DNA from: Candidatus Coatesiibacteriota bacterium
GTDB lineage: Bacteria; B130-G9
Direction: 5' to 3'
Assembly: GCA_016929465.1 (NCBI GenBank)
Contig: JAFGIT010000343.1
Span: 1-7,826, forward strand
Length of the DNA stretch: 7,826 nt
In this document: positions 1 to 5,348 of the stretch, in pieces
Layout: every line of letters begins with the position of its first letter
How positions within the stretch are numbered: position 1 is the first letter of the stretch
Program-made: the position numbers and the translations under genes
The notes under the pieces: generated by a model
What the model saw: the letters and a program-made list of their open reading frames with translations, nothing else
What the model was told of the DNA's origin: nothing
The model's database searches: none

Positions 1-48
1 AGTAGCAAAGCACAAGTTGAAACAGAATCTATGAATGGAGACAGGATT

Positions 49-210
49 ATGCAGCGATATGTCTGCTCGGTTTGTGGATACCTATATGATCCGAAAAACG
101 GTGATCCCGATAATGGGGTCAAGCCTGGGACGGCCTTCGAAGACCTCCCGCCGAATTGGACATGCCCGATCTGCGGCGCCGGCAAGGAAGCCTTCGATCT
201 GGATGAATGA
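49..210 (+). CDS. Rubredoxin (53 aa)
   Basis: Rubredoxin is a small cytoplasmic one-iron electron carrier, used in anaerobes to pass electrons to rubrerythrin, superoxide reductase or similar oxygen-defence partners. The 53-residue product has the full family pattern: C6-x2-C9-G-Y near the N-terminus and C39-P-x-C42-G near the C-terminus, the four cysteines that hold the iron, with the typical aromatic residues Y4, Y11, Y13, F30 and W37 between them. Length is normal for the family. The ATG at 49 has GGAG at 37-40, eight bases upstream. The stop (208-210) overlaps the ATG of the next gene (207-209), so the two are probably translationally coupled. A longer reading frame starting at 35 covers this gene in another frame and has no family features. 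The identification is very secure; the physiological partner is unknown. Confidence 0.97.
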   Translation: MQRYVCSVCGYLYDPKNGDPDNGVKPGTAFEDLPPNWTCPICGAGKEAFDLDE

Positions 211-1034
211 GGACTGACTTAAAGAAGAACGTTCTAGAGCAACTATACGAGAAATACAATAGGCGGGAGTACGTTCATCCCGACCCCATTGAATTTCTAT
301 ACTACTTCGACACCGTCGGAGACCGCGAGATCGTTGGTTTGATAGCCTCGTCGCTCGCCTACGGAAGAGTTGTGCAGATTCTGAGGAGCATCAAGATGGT
401 TCTCGACAAGATCGGGCCGTCGCCCCGCGAGTTCCTCCTGAATGTCTCCGAAGAAGAACTCCGTCGGAGGCTATTGCGATTCAAGCATAGGTTCACGACC
501 GGCGAGGAAATGGTTGAAATGCTCCTGAGTGCCAAGAGCTTGATCGAGCGGCATGGTTCACTGCACGAGTGCTTCACAAGCGGTCTGAATGACAAGGAGA
601 CAACGGTATTGCAGGCCCTTGAGAGGTTTTCTGACAAGTTGATCTCGCGGAATGGCGATAGAGAAGGTGCCAAGAACAGCTTGATCCCTTCCCCTGGCCT
701 CGGGAGCGCCTGTAAGCGAATCAACCTCTTCCTGAGATGGATGGTGCGCGAGGACGAGGTCGATCCAGGAGGATGGGACGGTGTACCGAAATCGAAGCTG
801 ATGATCCCTCTGGATACACACATGCATCGAATCGGCCTGGCTCTGGGACTCACCGGCAAAAAATGCGCCGACGGTCGCTGCGCCGCCGAGATAACGGAGG
901 CATTCCGCAAAATCGAACCAGATGATCCGGCGCGATATGACTTTGCTCTAACCAGGCTTGGGATAAGGCCAGATTGTGATATGGCTGCATTCTTGAATGA
1001 ATTGGCGGGCTCCAAGGAGTTAGGTGATGATTGA
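207..1034 (+). CDS. TIGR02757 (DUF2400) family protein
   Basis: The 275-residue product matches the TIGR02757/DUF2400 family, a widespread bacterial family of uncertain function. I recognise the family's typical segments: an N-terminal '[14 protein letters not shown]' helix (residues 45-58), the 'NLFLRWMVR' block (173-181) followed by an acidic E-D-E-V-D and G-G-W, '[11 protein letters not shown]' (200-210), and '[14 protein letters not shown]' (240-253). The latter half recalls helix-hairpin-helix DNA-repair glycosylases, but I do not see a clear catalytic motif and assign no reaction. The start codon overlaps the rubredoxin stop and has no good ribosome binding site close by, consistent with coupling. 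The 3' end overlaps the next gene. Cysteines at 220 and 225 (CADGRC) and 257 are present; their importance is unknown. The family call is confident, the function is not. Confidence 0.9.
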   Translation: MRTDLKKNVLEQLYEKYNRREYVHPDPIEFLYYFDTVGDREIVGLIASSLAYGRVVQILRSIKMVLDKIGPSPREFLLNVSEEELRRRLLRFKHRFTTGEEMVEMLLSAKSLIERHGSLHECFTSGLNDKETTVLQALERFSDKLISRNGDREGAKNSLIPSPGLGSACKRINLFLRWMVREDEVDPGGWDGVPKSKLMIPLDTHMHRIGLALGLTGKKCADGRCAAEITEAFRKIEPDDPARYDFALTRLGIRPDCDMAAFLNELAGSKELGDD

Positions 1035-2295
1035 TGCTCTTCTCGGCATCGTGGCCGAATTCTGGGATGTGTTGGGAGCGATGTCCCCTTATCTGCTATT
1101 CGGCTTTCTTGTGTCAGGGATTCTCTCGGTGTATATTTCGCCAGAGGTGGTCCGCAGACACTTAGGGGGCAAGGGACTAGCCCCGGTTCTGAAAGCGTCC
1201 CTGTTCGGTGTTCCCTTGCCGCTTTGCTCATGCGGCGTGATTCCAGTCTCAGCATCGCTTCGAAGACAGGGTGCAAGCAAGGGGGCGACGACAGCATTCC
1301 TGCTTTCCACTCCGCAGACGGGTGTGGACTCGATATTCGTGACCCTGAGTCTTCTTGGCCCCGTGTTTGCAATATTCAGGCCATTAGCGGCGCTTCTTAC
1401 CGGATTTATAGGTGGCTCGATAGTCTCAATTGGTGATAGGGAAGAAGGAGATTCGTGCGAGGGTGAGAGCTGTACATGTGCGACTGGGGCCTGCATGATC
1501 CATCAGAAGAACCGCAAGTTCTCCCATATCTTCAAATACGGCTTTGTCACGCTGGCAGGGGATATTGCCAAGCCGCTCTTCTTTGGGCTTCTCGCTGCAG
1601 CGTTAATCTCAGCTCTTGTGCCCGAGAACTTCTTCGCAGGTTCAATCGGTCAGGGCTTCTGGGCCAAGGTCCTGCTGATGGCGCTTGGGATACCTGTCTA
1701 TGTCTGCGCTACAGCTTCCGTTCCGCTAGCTGCGGCGTTAATCGCGATCGGTGTATCTCCGGGGGCGGCGTTCGTCTTCCTGATGACCGGACCTGCAACG
1801 AATATCGCCACGATTGCCACCGTGTGGAAGGTGATGGGCAGAAGGGTGGCTATCACCTACCTGGCGACGACAGCGGGATGTGCCCTCTTATTCGGCTCGC
1901 TTCTGGATCTCATCTATGTGAGGGCTGATATGGCGGCGGAGCCCTATATGCCCTGGATGATGCCCCCATTTCTCAAGGTGATCAGCGCAATTGTTCTCCT
2001 TGCCGTGCTTGGATGGTCTAGCTACGTTCACAACCATCCACACCACGAGCCAATACTAAATGAAAGGAAAGAGAAGATGCTCACTCTAAATATAACTGGA
2101 ATGACATGCAGTCACTGCGTAGCGGCAGTCAAAAAGGTTCTCAAAGATGGAAAGGGCGTGAAGGCCGTCGATGTCGATCTGAAGAACGGCAAGGCAATCG
2201 TTGATGGTGAAAACCTCGATCACGATGCGCTATGTAAATCGGTCGATGCACTCGGTTATGGTTGCTCGCTGCACGCCGACAAAGAAGACAAATAA
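1027..2295 (+). CDS. SO_0444-type Cu/Zn efflux permease with C-terminal HMA domain
   Basis: This inner-membrane protein (422 residues) is expected to export soft metal ions such as copper or zinc. The body is a permease of the ArsP_1/DUF318 type: repeated hydrophobic helices, the P-L-C67-S-C69-G-V-I-P motif at the end of the first block, and a matching second block with 'GIPVYVC' (C227) and 'LMTGPATN' (253-260). A cysteine-rich hydrophilic loop (C144, C149, C151, C156) links the halves and could bind metal. A heavy-metal-associated domain follows at about 351-413, with G-M-T-C361-x2-C364. Permease plus C-terminal HMA is the SO_0444 architecture. I chose ATG 1027 because AAGGAG (1014-1019) lies seven bases upstream; a GTG at 1024 is possible but only four bases away. 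The gene overlaps the preceding stop by eight bases. ArsC downstream raises arsenic as an alternative substrate, but the HMA domain favours Cu/Zn. Confidence 0.9.
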   Translation: MIDALLGIVAEFWDVLGAMSPYLLFGFLVSGILSVYISPEVVRRHLGGKGLAPVLKASLFGVPLPLCSCGVIPVSASLRRQGASKGATTAFLLSTPQTGVDSIFVTLSLLGPVFAIFRPLAALLTGFIGGSIVSIGDREEGDSCEGESCTCATGACMIHQKNRKFSHIFKYGFVTLAGDIAKPLFFGLLAAALISALVPENFFAGSIGQGFWAKVLLMALGIPVYVCATASVPLAAALIAIGVSPGAAFVFLMTGPATNIATIATVWKVMGRRVAITYLATTAGCALLFGSLLDLIYVRADMAAEPYMPWMMPPFLKVISAIVLLAVLGWSSYVHNHPHHEPILNERKEKMLTLNITGMTCSHCVAAVKKVLKDGKGVKAVDVDLKNGKAIVDGENLDHDALCKSVDALGYGCSLHADKEDK

Positions 2296-2312
2296 TCAGG
2301 ATTTTCACCGCA

Positions 2313-3026
2313 ATGGCAAGAATCTCTAATACTGCGCACAAGGAAGTCCTCGCGAGACGTTCCAGGACCAGGCGGATCCTCCAATCCTCGCTCTGGATAA
2401 TCGTAGTCGTAGTCATTGGCCTTGGGTGGCGCTATCCCCTTTTGGGATATGCAGTGCCGATCGTTATGCTCATCGGAGTGGTCGGCGGCTTCATTCGGGG
2501 CAGGTACGTTTGCGGCTGGCTTTGTCCCAGGGGAGCCTTCTTCGACAGGGTGATGACCCATATCAGCCCGAAGAAGAAAATCCCCGAGTGGCTCAGGAAG
2601 CCCGTCTTCAGGTGGATCGTTTTCTGCCTGCTCATGGGCTTCATGGTGTGGCAAATTAGCATCAATCCTGGCAGTTTCCGTCACTGGGGAACGGTCTTCT
2701 TCAGAATGTGCGTCATAACAACCGGTATCGGAGTGATCCTCGCCATTTTTATTCACCCGCGGACCTGGTGCGCGTTTTGCCCAATCGGGACCCTTCAGAG
2801 CTCAGTTGGGGGACACAAGCACAAGCTCCAGATCGAGGATGGCTGTACCAACTGCAGAGTGTGTGAGAAGGCGTGCCCGAAGAACCTCAAAATCCCAAGC
2901 AACATGAAGGACGGCGAGTTTCAGTCGAAGGACTGCCTGAAGTGCCCAGAATGCCAGCTCGCATGTCCGTTGGGGCTACTGAAATTACCGGACCAGAAAA
3001 GCGAGGCAAATGCACCCCAACGCTAA
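2313..3026 (+). CDS. Polytopic membrane 4Fe-4S binding protein (NapH/CcoG-like)
   Basis: The 237-residue product should sit in the inner membrane and carry electrons through two 4Fe-4S clusters. About four hydrophobic helices are visible (roughly 27-42, 46-61, 99-118, 128-147). Two CX3CP/CX2CP membrane-edge motifs occur, C67-G-W-L-C71-P-R-G and C153-A-F-C156-P-I-G, as in the NapH, NosR, YccM and CcoG group (Fer4_5-type domain). The C-terminal part has two classic ferredoxin motifs: C178-x2-C181-x2-C184-x3-C188-P and C208-x2-C211-x2-C214-x3-C218-P. I chose ATG 2313 because it follows the upstream stop by 17 bases and opens on a basic stretch before the first helix; its ribosome binding site is weak (CAGG at 2297-2300). 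An in-frame TTG at 2262 would overlap the permease gene and is less likely. The electron donor and acceptor are unknown; placement between a metal exporter and ArsC suggests redox support for metal handling (inference). Confidence 0.85.
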   Translation: MARISNTAHKEVLARRSRTRRILQSSLWIIVVVVIGLGWRYPLLGYAVPIVMLIGVVGGFIRGRYVCGWLCPRGAFFDRVMTHISPKKKIPEWLRKPVFRWIVFCLLMGFMVWQISINPGSFRHWGTVFFRMCVITTGIGVILAIFIHPRTWCAFCPIGTLQSSVGGHKHKLQIEDGCTNCRVCEKACPKNLKIPSNMKDGEFQSKDCLKCPECQLACPLGLLKLPDQKSEANAPQR

Positions 3027-3441
3027 TCTGCTGTTTCTCTGCGGAAGCAACTCCTGCCGCTCACAGATGGCCGAGGGGATCCTCAGGAGCCTTGCGGGAG
3101 ACAGGTTCGACGTAAAAAGCGCCGGCGCGTCAGCCTCCTACGTGCACCCGATGGCAATAAGGGTAATGGACGAGATTGGGATTGATATCTCGAACCAGCG
3201 CAGCAAGTCGCTCGATGAGTTCATCGGTCAGAGATTCGATTACGTCATAACAGTCTGTGCGAATGACAGGAAGAGCATCTGCCCCTTCTTCCCCGGCAAA
3301 ATCGGTCAGCGGATCAGTTGGGGCTTTGAGGATCCTGCGGATGCCGATGGTGACGAGGACGAGCGGCTCGCTGTCTTTCGGAGAGTAAGAGACGGACTCA
3401 TACAGAATATCAAGCAGTTTTTACAAACACATCCCAATTAA
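3010..3441 (+). CDS. arsC: ArsC-like arsenate reductase, low-molecular-weight phosphatase fold
   Basis: The 143-residue product belongs to the low-molecular-weight protein tyrosine phosphatase superfamily and most likely reduces arsenate to arsenite using thioredoxin. The P-loop is C11-G-S-N-S-C16-R17-S (CX5R). Two further cysteines, C83 and C91, in 'VCANDRKSICPFFPG' correspond to the redox cascade cysteines (Cys82/Cys89) of thioredoxin-coupled ArsC. D108-P109 fits the general acid. A true tyrosine phosphatase would normally lack the C83/C91 pair, so I favour arsenate reductase. The gap between these two cysteines is seven residues here, against six in the staphylococcal enzyme. The start overlaps the previous gene's end by 17 bases, with GAGG at 3003-3006 close upstream. 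This is the last gene of the operon. No arsenite-specific pump or ArsR regulator is visible; the HMA-permease is the only exporter in the operon. Confidence 0.86.
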   Translation: MHPNANLLFLCGSNSCRSQMAEGILRSLAGDRFDVKSAGASASYVHPMAIRVMDEIGIDISNQRSKSLDEFIGQRFDYVITVCANDRKSICPFFPGKIGQRISWGFEDPADADGDEDERLAVFRRVRDGLIQNIKQFLQTHPN

Positions 3442-3459
3442 TCATAGTGTTCCGGATCC

Positions 3460-3485
3460 CCGGGCAATATTTATGATATTGTCGG
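3460..3485 (+). other. AT-rich stem-loop after arsC
   Basis: CAATAT (3465-3470) and ATATTG (3476-3481) form a hairpin with a five-base loop; G3464 and T3482 add a wobble pair, G3463 and C3483 a further pair, and the flanking C3460-C3461 can pair with G3484-G3485 across a one-base bulge. It lies 19 bases after the arsC stop. There is no T-run behind it, so it does not meet the criteria of an intrinsic terminator; it could stabilise the 3' end of the operon mRNA or be chance. Confidence 0.25.
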
Positions 3486-3580
3486 AGATCAGCTCTATTT
3501 CCACCCAATAATCCCCCATCTCGCAATCGCTGAAATGTGGCTCTAATAGCCTAATTACGCGCACCTCTCTTGGCCAAAAC

Positions 3581-3609
3581 TTGACGGTTTTCCAAAAATT
3601 GGTAATAAT
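3581..3609 (+). promoter_or_regulatory. Sigma70-like promoter candidate upstream of peptide 1
   Basis: TTGACG (3581-3586; five of six to TTGACA) is followed after exactly 17 bases by AATAAT (3604-3609; five of six to TATAAT). The spacer is AT-rich (about two-thirds A+T). It points toward the peptide 1 gene, with an expected transcription start near 3616 and about 380 bases of leader. No activator or repressor site can be named from the sequence. Confidence 0.45.
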
Positions 3610-3769
3610 TTAGACGTGCCGCCGCCTGGCAGGAGTGAAAGGACTCTTGCTTTGAGCACGAAGGTTTCGTTTGATTGTGGCGCAAGTCCACGGCCTGTGG
3701 GCAAGCCCCAAAGCTATATTGAGCCTGTTATTGCGCGTTGTGAGTTCGACGACATCCGCCGATTATCGC

Positions 3770-3781
3770 GCCAATATTGGC
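3770..3781. repeat. Perfect 12-base palindrome GCCAATATTGGC
   Basis: GCCAATATTGGC is its own reverse complement. Short outer arms CCGA (3759-3762) and TCGG (3784-3787) could extend it as an interrupted stem. It lies in the presumed leader of peptide 1, where it could be an operator half-site pair or an RNA hairpin; nothing in the sequence decides this. Confidence 0.3.
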
Positions 3782-3995
3782 CGTCGGCTGAGCCCGGATC
3801 GTCTTCCGTAGCGCCATCTCGCTCTCAGGTCGGGCACATCTCACCCCTTTATACCTCACGATTATTCTATACATGGGCGTCGTTTCATGCAAGCACGTTC
3901 CATGCATTAAGTCTGCCGATGCTAACACATCCCGACGGCGGAATTTCGCATCGCTGGGATGCTGAAGCGGTTCACCAAATATTCAGGAGGGCACC

Positions 3996-4115
3996 ATGAG
4001 GGCAAGGGAAGCCTATGAGTCACCGCGCGTGATCACGGTTAATTCCGCTGCGATCATGAACGTCATTGGTCCCAGTGTGTCATGCACTGGGTTCGGTGGC
4101 TCTGCTAGCTGCTAA
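3996..4115 (+). CDS. Small RiPP-like precursor peptide, copy 1 (39 aa)
   Basis: This 39-residue peptide is the most divergent of the three copies. An excellent ribosome binding site, AGGAGG (3985-3990), sits five bases before the ATG, and an in-frame TGA a short way upstream fixes the start. The N-terminal half (MRAREAYESPRVITVNSAAI) shares only scattered positions with the other copies, notably R2, E5, Y7, E8, P10, V12 and I20. The last 16 residues, IGPSVSCTGFGGSASC, are identical to theirs although 11 to 13 of the 16 codons differ in sequence. The Y-E-x-P-x-V segment resembles RiPP leader recognition motifs. Where copies 2 and 3 have Gly-Gly (18-19), this copy has Ala-Ala. It stands alone, with no beta-helix remnant detected in front of it, and stops at TAA. 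I infer a secreted, post-translationally modified peptide; the modification is unknown and no maturase is in the window. Confidence 0.82.
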   Translation: MRAREAYESPRVITVNSAAIMNVIGPSVSCTGFGGSASC

Positions 4116-4506
4116 GTGAATAGAATTTGAGATCGAGGATTGTCGAAGAGCGTACCTACTTACGGCAGGAACTGCAGAGGGACCAGCGTGGGGCAAATGG
4201 TCGGACAATAGCCCTACGTTAGGTCAGGGCTTTCGAGCTACCGTGCATGCTCCTGTCTGGGCGGAGCCCTTCGCGGATCCGGAAAAGTCGCGGCTTCGTT
4301 CGTACGCGAGCTCATTTCGCTCGCGCTGAGTTGATGAGCGGCGATCTGTTCCTAATCGTCGATCCCAAGAGACTCGCTGATGGCTGAGGATGGAGATTGT
4401 TGAGGGAGTTTGATTGGACCACATGGGAGGTCTAATGGCCCATATAGAGAGATTGGACAGGGAGGAACTTGCTGTATGACCGGCAGGGGATTAATTGGCC
4501 TTGTGT
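4116..4506. other. Gene-poor stretch between peptide 1 and peptide 2 block
   Basis: No convincing gene. The plus-strand frame 4119-4329 is open but has no ATG start and no recognised motif, and a minus-strand frame (4224-4424) is arginine- and serine-rich in the way out-of-frame translations are. A 14-codon mini frame at 4435-4479 has GGGAGG (4425-4430) four bases before its ATG, but nothing supports it beyond that. The 13-base string at 4307-4319 (CGAGCTCATTTCG) also occurs in the beta-helix gene at about 7213-7225, which hints that decayed paralogue sequence may extend into this stretch; the reading frame does not match and the hit could be chance. Confidence 0.45.
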
Positions 4507-4536
4507 TTGTCAGACTGCTAACAATATTTTTATAAC
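4507..4536 (+). promoter_or_regulatory. Sigma70-like promoter candidate for the peptide 2 block
   Basis: TTGTCA (4507-4512; five of six to TTGACA) and TATAAC (4531-4536; five of six to TATAAT) are separated by 18 bases, in a strikingly AT-rich patch. A second perfect TATAAT follows at 4548-4553 but lacks a matching -35. Transcription from here would cover the Fn3 remnant, peptide 2, the small exported protein, and possibly the beta-helix gene and peptide 3. Confidence 0.42.
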
Positions 4537-4552
4537 CACATCATAGTTATAA

Positions 4553-4774
4553 TACGAATACTACGTTAATAGAGATGAAGAAAATAATATATCAATCACC
4601 TGGGAGACGGGGACCGAGATCGACAACGCCGGTTTCGACCTTTACAGGCCCGAGGCCGGCGACCGCACGACACCAACGGGGATCGATGACCGCCTTATCC
4701 CAGCAAAGGGAAGCCCGGCCGGGGGAGCCAGCCGCACATTCGTCGATGCTGACGTCCGGCCGGGAATTACCTAC
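4553..4774 (+). pseudogene. 3' remnant of a second beta-helix/Fn3 protein gene
   Basis: Read in the frame of codon 4595, this piece encodes 'ITWETGTEIDNAGFDLY' and then 'DDRLIPAKGSPAGGAS' and 'FVDADVRPGITY', matching residues about 629-697 of the intact beta-helix protein (7233-7436). The frame is kept throughout with a one-codon insertion (the G of 'PEAGDR'). Two runs are identical at the base level: 4688-4732 with 7350-7394 (45 bases) and 4738-4774 with 7400-7436 (37 bases). There is no start codon: a TAA at 4550 closes the frame upstream. After 4774 the homology stops abruptly and resumes a few bases later with the region just before peptide 3, a net loss of 187 bases. The frame then runs into peptide 2 and stops at 4823-4825. 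It is a dead fragment of a paralogue, not a functional gene. Confidence 0.9.
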
Positions 4775-4922
4775 ACCCAATCCGGAGAAGAGGAGAGAAG
4801 AGATGAGAAAGACGGAGATGTATGAGAAGCCGCAGGTGCAAACGATCGGCAGCGGAGGAATTATTGCGATCATCGGCCCTAGCGTGTCGTGCACCGGCTT
4901 CGGCGGCTCGGCGAGCTGTTGA
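4595..4922 (+). repeat. Duplicated cassette, left copy (Fn3 remnant plus peptide 2)
   Basis: This block is a direct repeat of 7260-7436 joined to 7625-7771. It carries the end of the Fn3-like module, the purine-rich ribosome binding region and the complete peptide gene. Identity is highest in the module (runs of 45 and 37 identical bases) and stays high through the peptide, where most changes are synonymous. The 187-base deletion removes the last codons and tail of the large protein, leaving the peptide gene intact. Confidence 0.88.
4803..4922 (+). CDS. Small RiPP-like precursor peptide, copy 2 (39 aa)
   Basis: The 39-residue peptide begins MRKTEMYEKPQVQTIGSGG and ends with the shared IGPSVSCTGFGGSASC. 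AGGAG (4791-4795) stands seven bases before the ATG, the same spacing as in copy 3. The leader-like half fits Y7-x2-P10-x-V12-x3-G16, the pattern by which lasso-peptide leaders are recognised (YxxPxLxxxG), but the C-terminal half has no Asp or Glu to close a lasso ring, so it is not a canonical lasso precursor. Gly18-Gly19 could be a double-glycine cleavage site, giving a 20-residue core with S-V-S-C30 and S-A-S-C39. It differs from copy 3 at only three residues (6, 16, 22), all in the N-terminal 24. An in-frame ATG at 4575 would add 76 residues, but these are the Fn3 remnant read out of frame, so I reject that start. The gene ends with TGA. Confidence 0.87.
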   Translation: MRKTEMYEKPQVQTIGSGGIIAIIGPSVSCTGFGGSASC

Positions 4923-4972
4923 TCGGGCTTTGAATTCGGAAAGAGAGACAAGGCTTTGATTAGGCGAAGAAC

Positions 4973-5005
4973 ACCAATGCCAGGCCGAAGGCCACTGGCT
5001 ATGGT
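4973..5005 (+). other. Strong stem-loop between peptide 2 and downstream genes
   Basis: GCCA-GGCC (4979-4986) pairs with GGCC-TGGC (4990-4993 and 4996-4999) around a GAA loop with a two-base AC bulge; ACCA (4973-4976) and TGGT (5002-5005) extend the helix beyond a two-by-two internal loop. There is no T-run after it, so it is not a standard intrinsic terminator. Lying between a small peptide gene and larger downstream genes, it could act as a partial terminator or protect the peptide mRNA so that the peptide is made in excess. Confidence 0.5.
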
Positions 5006-5029
5006 CTGATTACAGAGAGAAGAGAAGGG

Positions 5030-5344
5030 ATGATGGTACGGCAATTGATTTTCGCAATTGTTTTCGTCGCGATTCTCTTGGCTTTGACGCTGGTATCCGC
5101 CTATGCCGACGATGGCCGGCGGATTGACGGTCCACTGGGCGGAGACAGCCGATGCGAGGAAGCGGGAATGAGCACGGTTCATCACCACTGGATGCACATC
5201 TGGACGACGAGTAATGGCGGGAGAGGTGACGGAAGAGCCGTCCATTCTGGCTATTACTGGAACCCGGTCCGCGACGGGAACGGCCACGCCTTTGTCCAGT
5301 CCAATGCATCCAAGAGAGAACATATATCTGAAAGAAAGCGATAG
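5030..5344 (+). CDS. Small exported His-rich protein of unknown function
   Basis: The 104-residue product has a clear signal peptide: basic start (R4), a long hydrophobic core (residues 6-24) and an A-Y-A cleavage site at about 24-26, followed by D-D. The mature part is about 78 residues, glycine-rich and hydrophilic, with a histidine/tryptophan cluster H51-H-H-W-M-H-I-W58, further histidines (72, 86, 98), one cysteine (C42) and a basic C-terminus. I recognise no family. The purine-rich stretch before 5030 supplies a ribosome binding site; ATG 5030 or 5033 are both possible. It ends four bases before the ATG of the beta-helix gene, implying coupled translation. The lone cysteine is not at the cleavage site, so it is not a lipoprotein. 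It may be a periplasmic or secreted partner of the beta-helix protein, or the leftover N-terminal piece of a broken gene; I favour a real gene with moderate confidence. Confidence 0.6.
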   Translation: MMVRQLIFAIVFVAILLALTLVSAYADDGRRIDGPLGGDSRCEEAGMSTVHHHWMHIWTTSNGGRGDGRAVHSGYYWNPVRDGNGHAFVQSNASKREHISERKR

Positions 5345-5348
5345 TGAA

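Larger units (their letters stand above)
3442..3995. other. Gene-poor stretch with long possible leader of peptide 1
   Basis: I find no supportable protein gene here. A GTG-initiated open frame (3616-3999) and a minus-strand frame (3728-3928) have no ribosome binding site and no recognisable composition or motif. The stretch does hold a good promoter-like pair (3581-3609), a perfect 12-base palindrome (3770-3781), and a small hairpin, GCATC-gctgg-GATGC, at 3948-3962, some 20 bases before the ribosome binding site of peptide 1. If the promoter is used, the transcript has an untranslated leader of roughly 380 bases. It could also contain a decayed gene. Confidence 0.5.

Noticed and set aside
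359-1372. A 337-residue minus-strand frame opposite the DUF2400 and permease genes
   Set aside because: It is the shadow of two well-supported plus-strand genes, rich in Ser, Arg and Pro, with no family features.
3454-3464. GGATCCCCGGG, identical to part of a cloning-vector polylinker (BamHI-SmaI)
   Set aside because: The flanks do not continue the polylinker on either side, so this short match is best seen as coincidence rather than vector contamination.
3616-3999. A 127-residue GTG-initiated frame before peptide 1
   Set aside because: There is no ribosome binding site, no recognisable domain and low-information composition, and its end overlaps the ATG of peptide 1.
3996-4115. Methanobactin-type copper-binding peptide, given the Cu/Zn exporter upstream
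   Set aside because: Known methanobactin cores have cysteine followed by Gly/Ala and Ser/Thr, whereas here Ser precedes each cysteine. No MbnB/MbnC-like gene is present, and the exporter belongs to a separate operon.
4435-4479. A 14-codon mini frame with a GGGAGG sequence upstream
   Set aside because: Too short to judge without homologues, and unrelated to the three peptides; a purine-rich stretch before an ATG is expected by chance.
3442-4550. tRNA genes, CRISPR arrays or insertion sequences in the gene-poor stretches
   Set aside because: I looked for T-arm/acceptor patterns, regularly spaced repeats and terminal inverted repeats with a transposase and found none.
4575-4922. A 115-residue version of peptide 2 starting at ATG 4575
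   Set aside because: Its first 76 residues are the Fn3 remnant read out of frame. Copies 1 and 3 start at the equivalent of 4803, where copy 2 also has a well-placed AGGAG.
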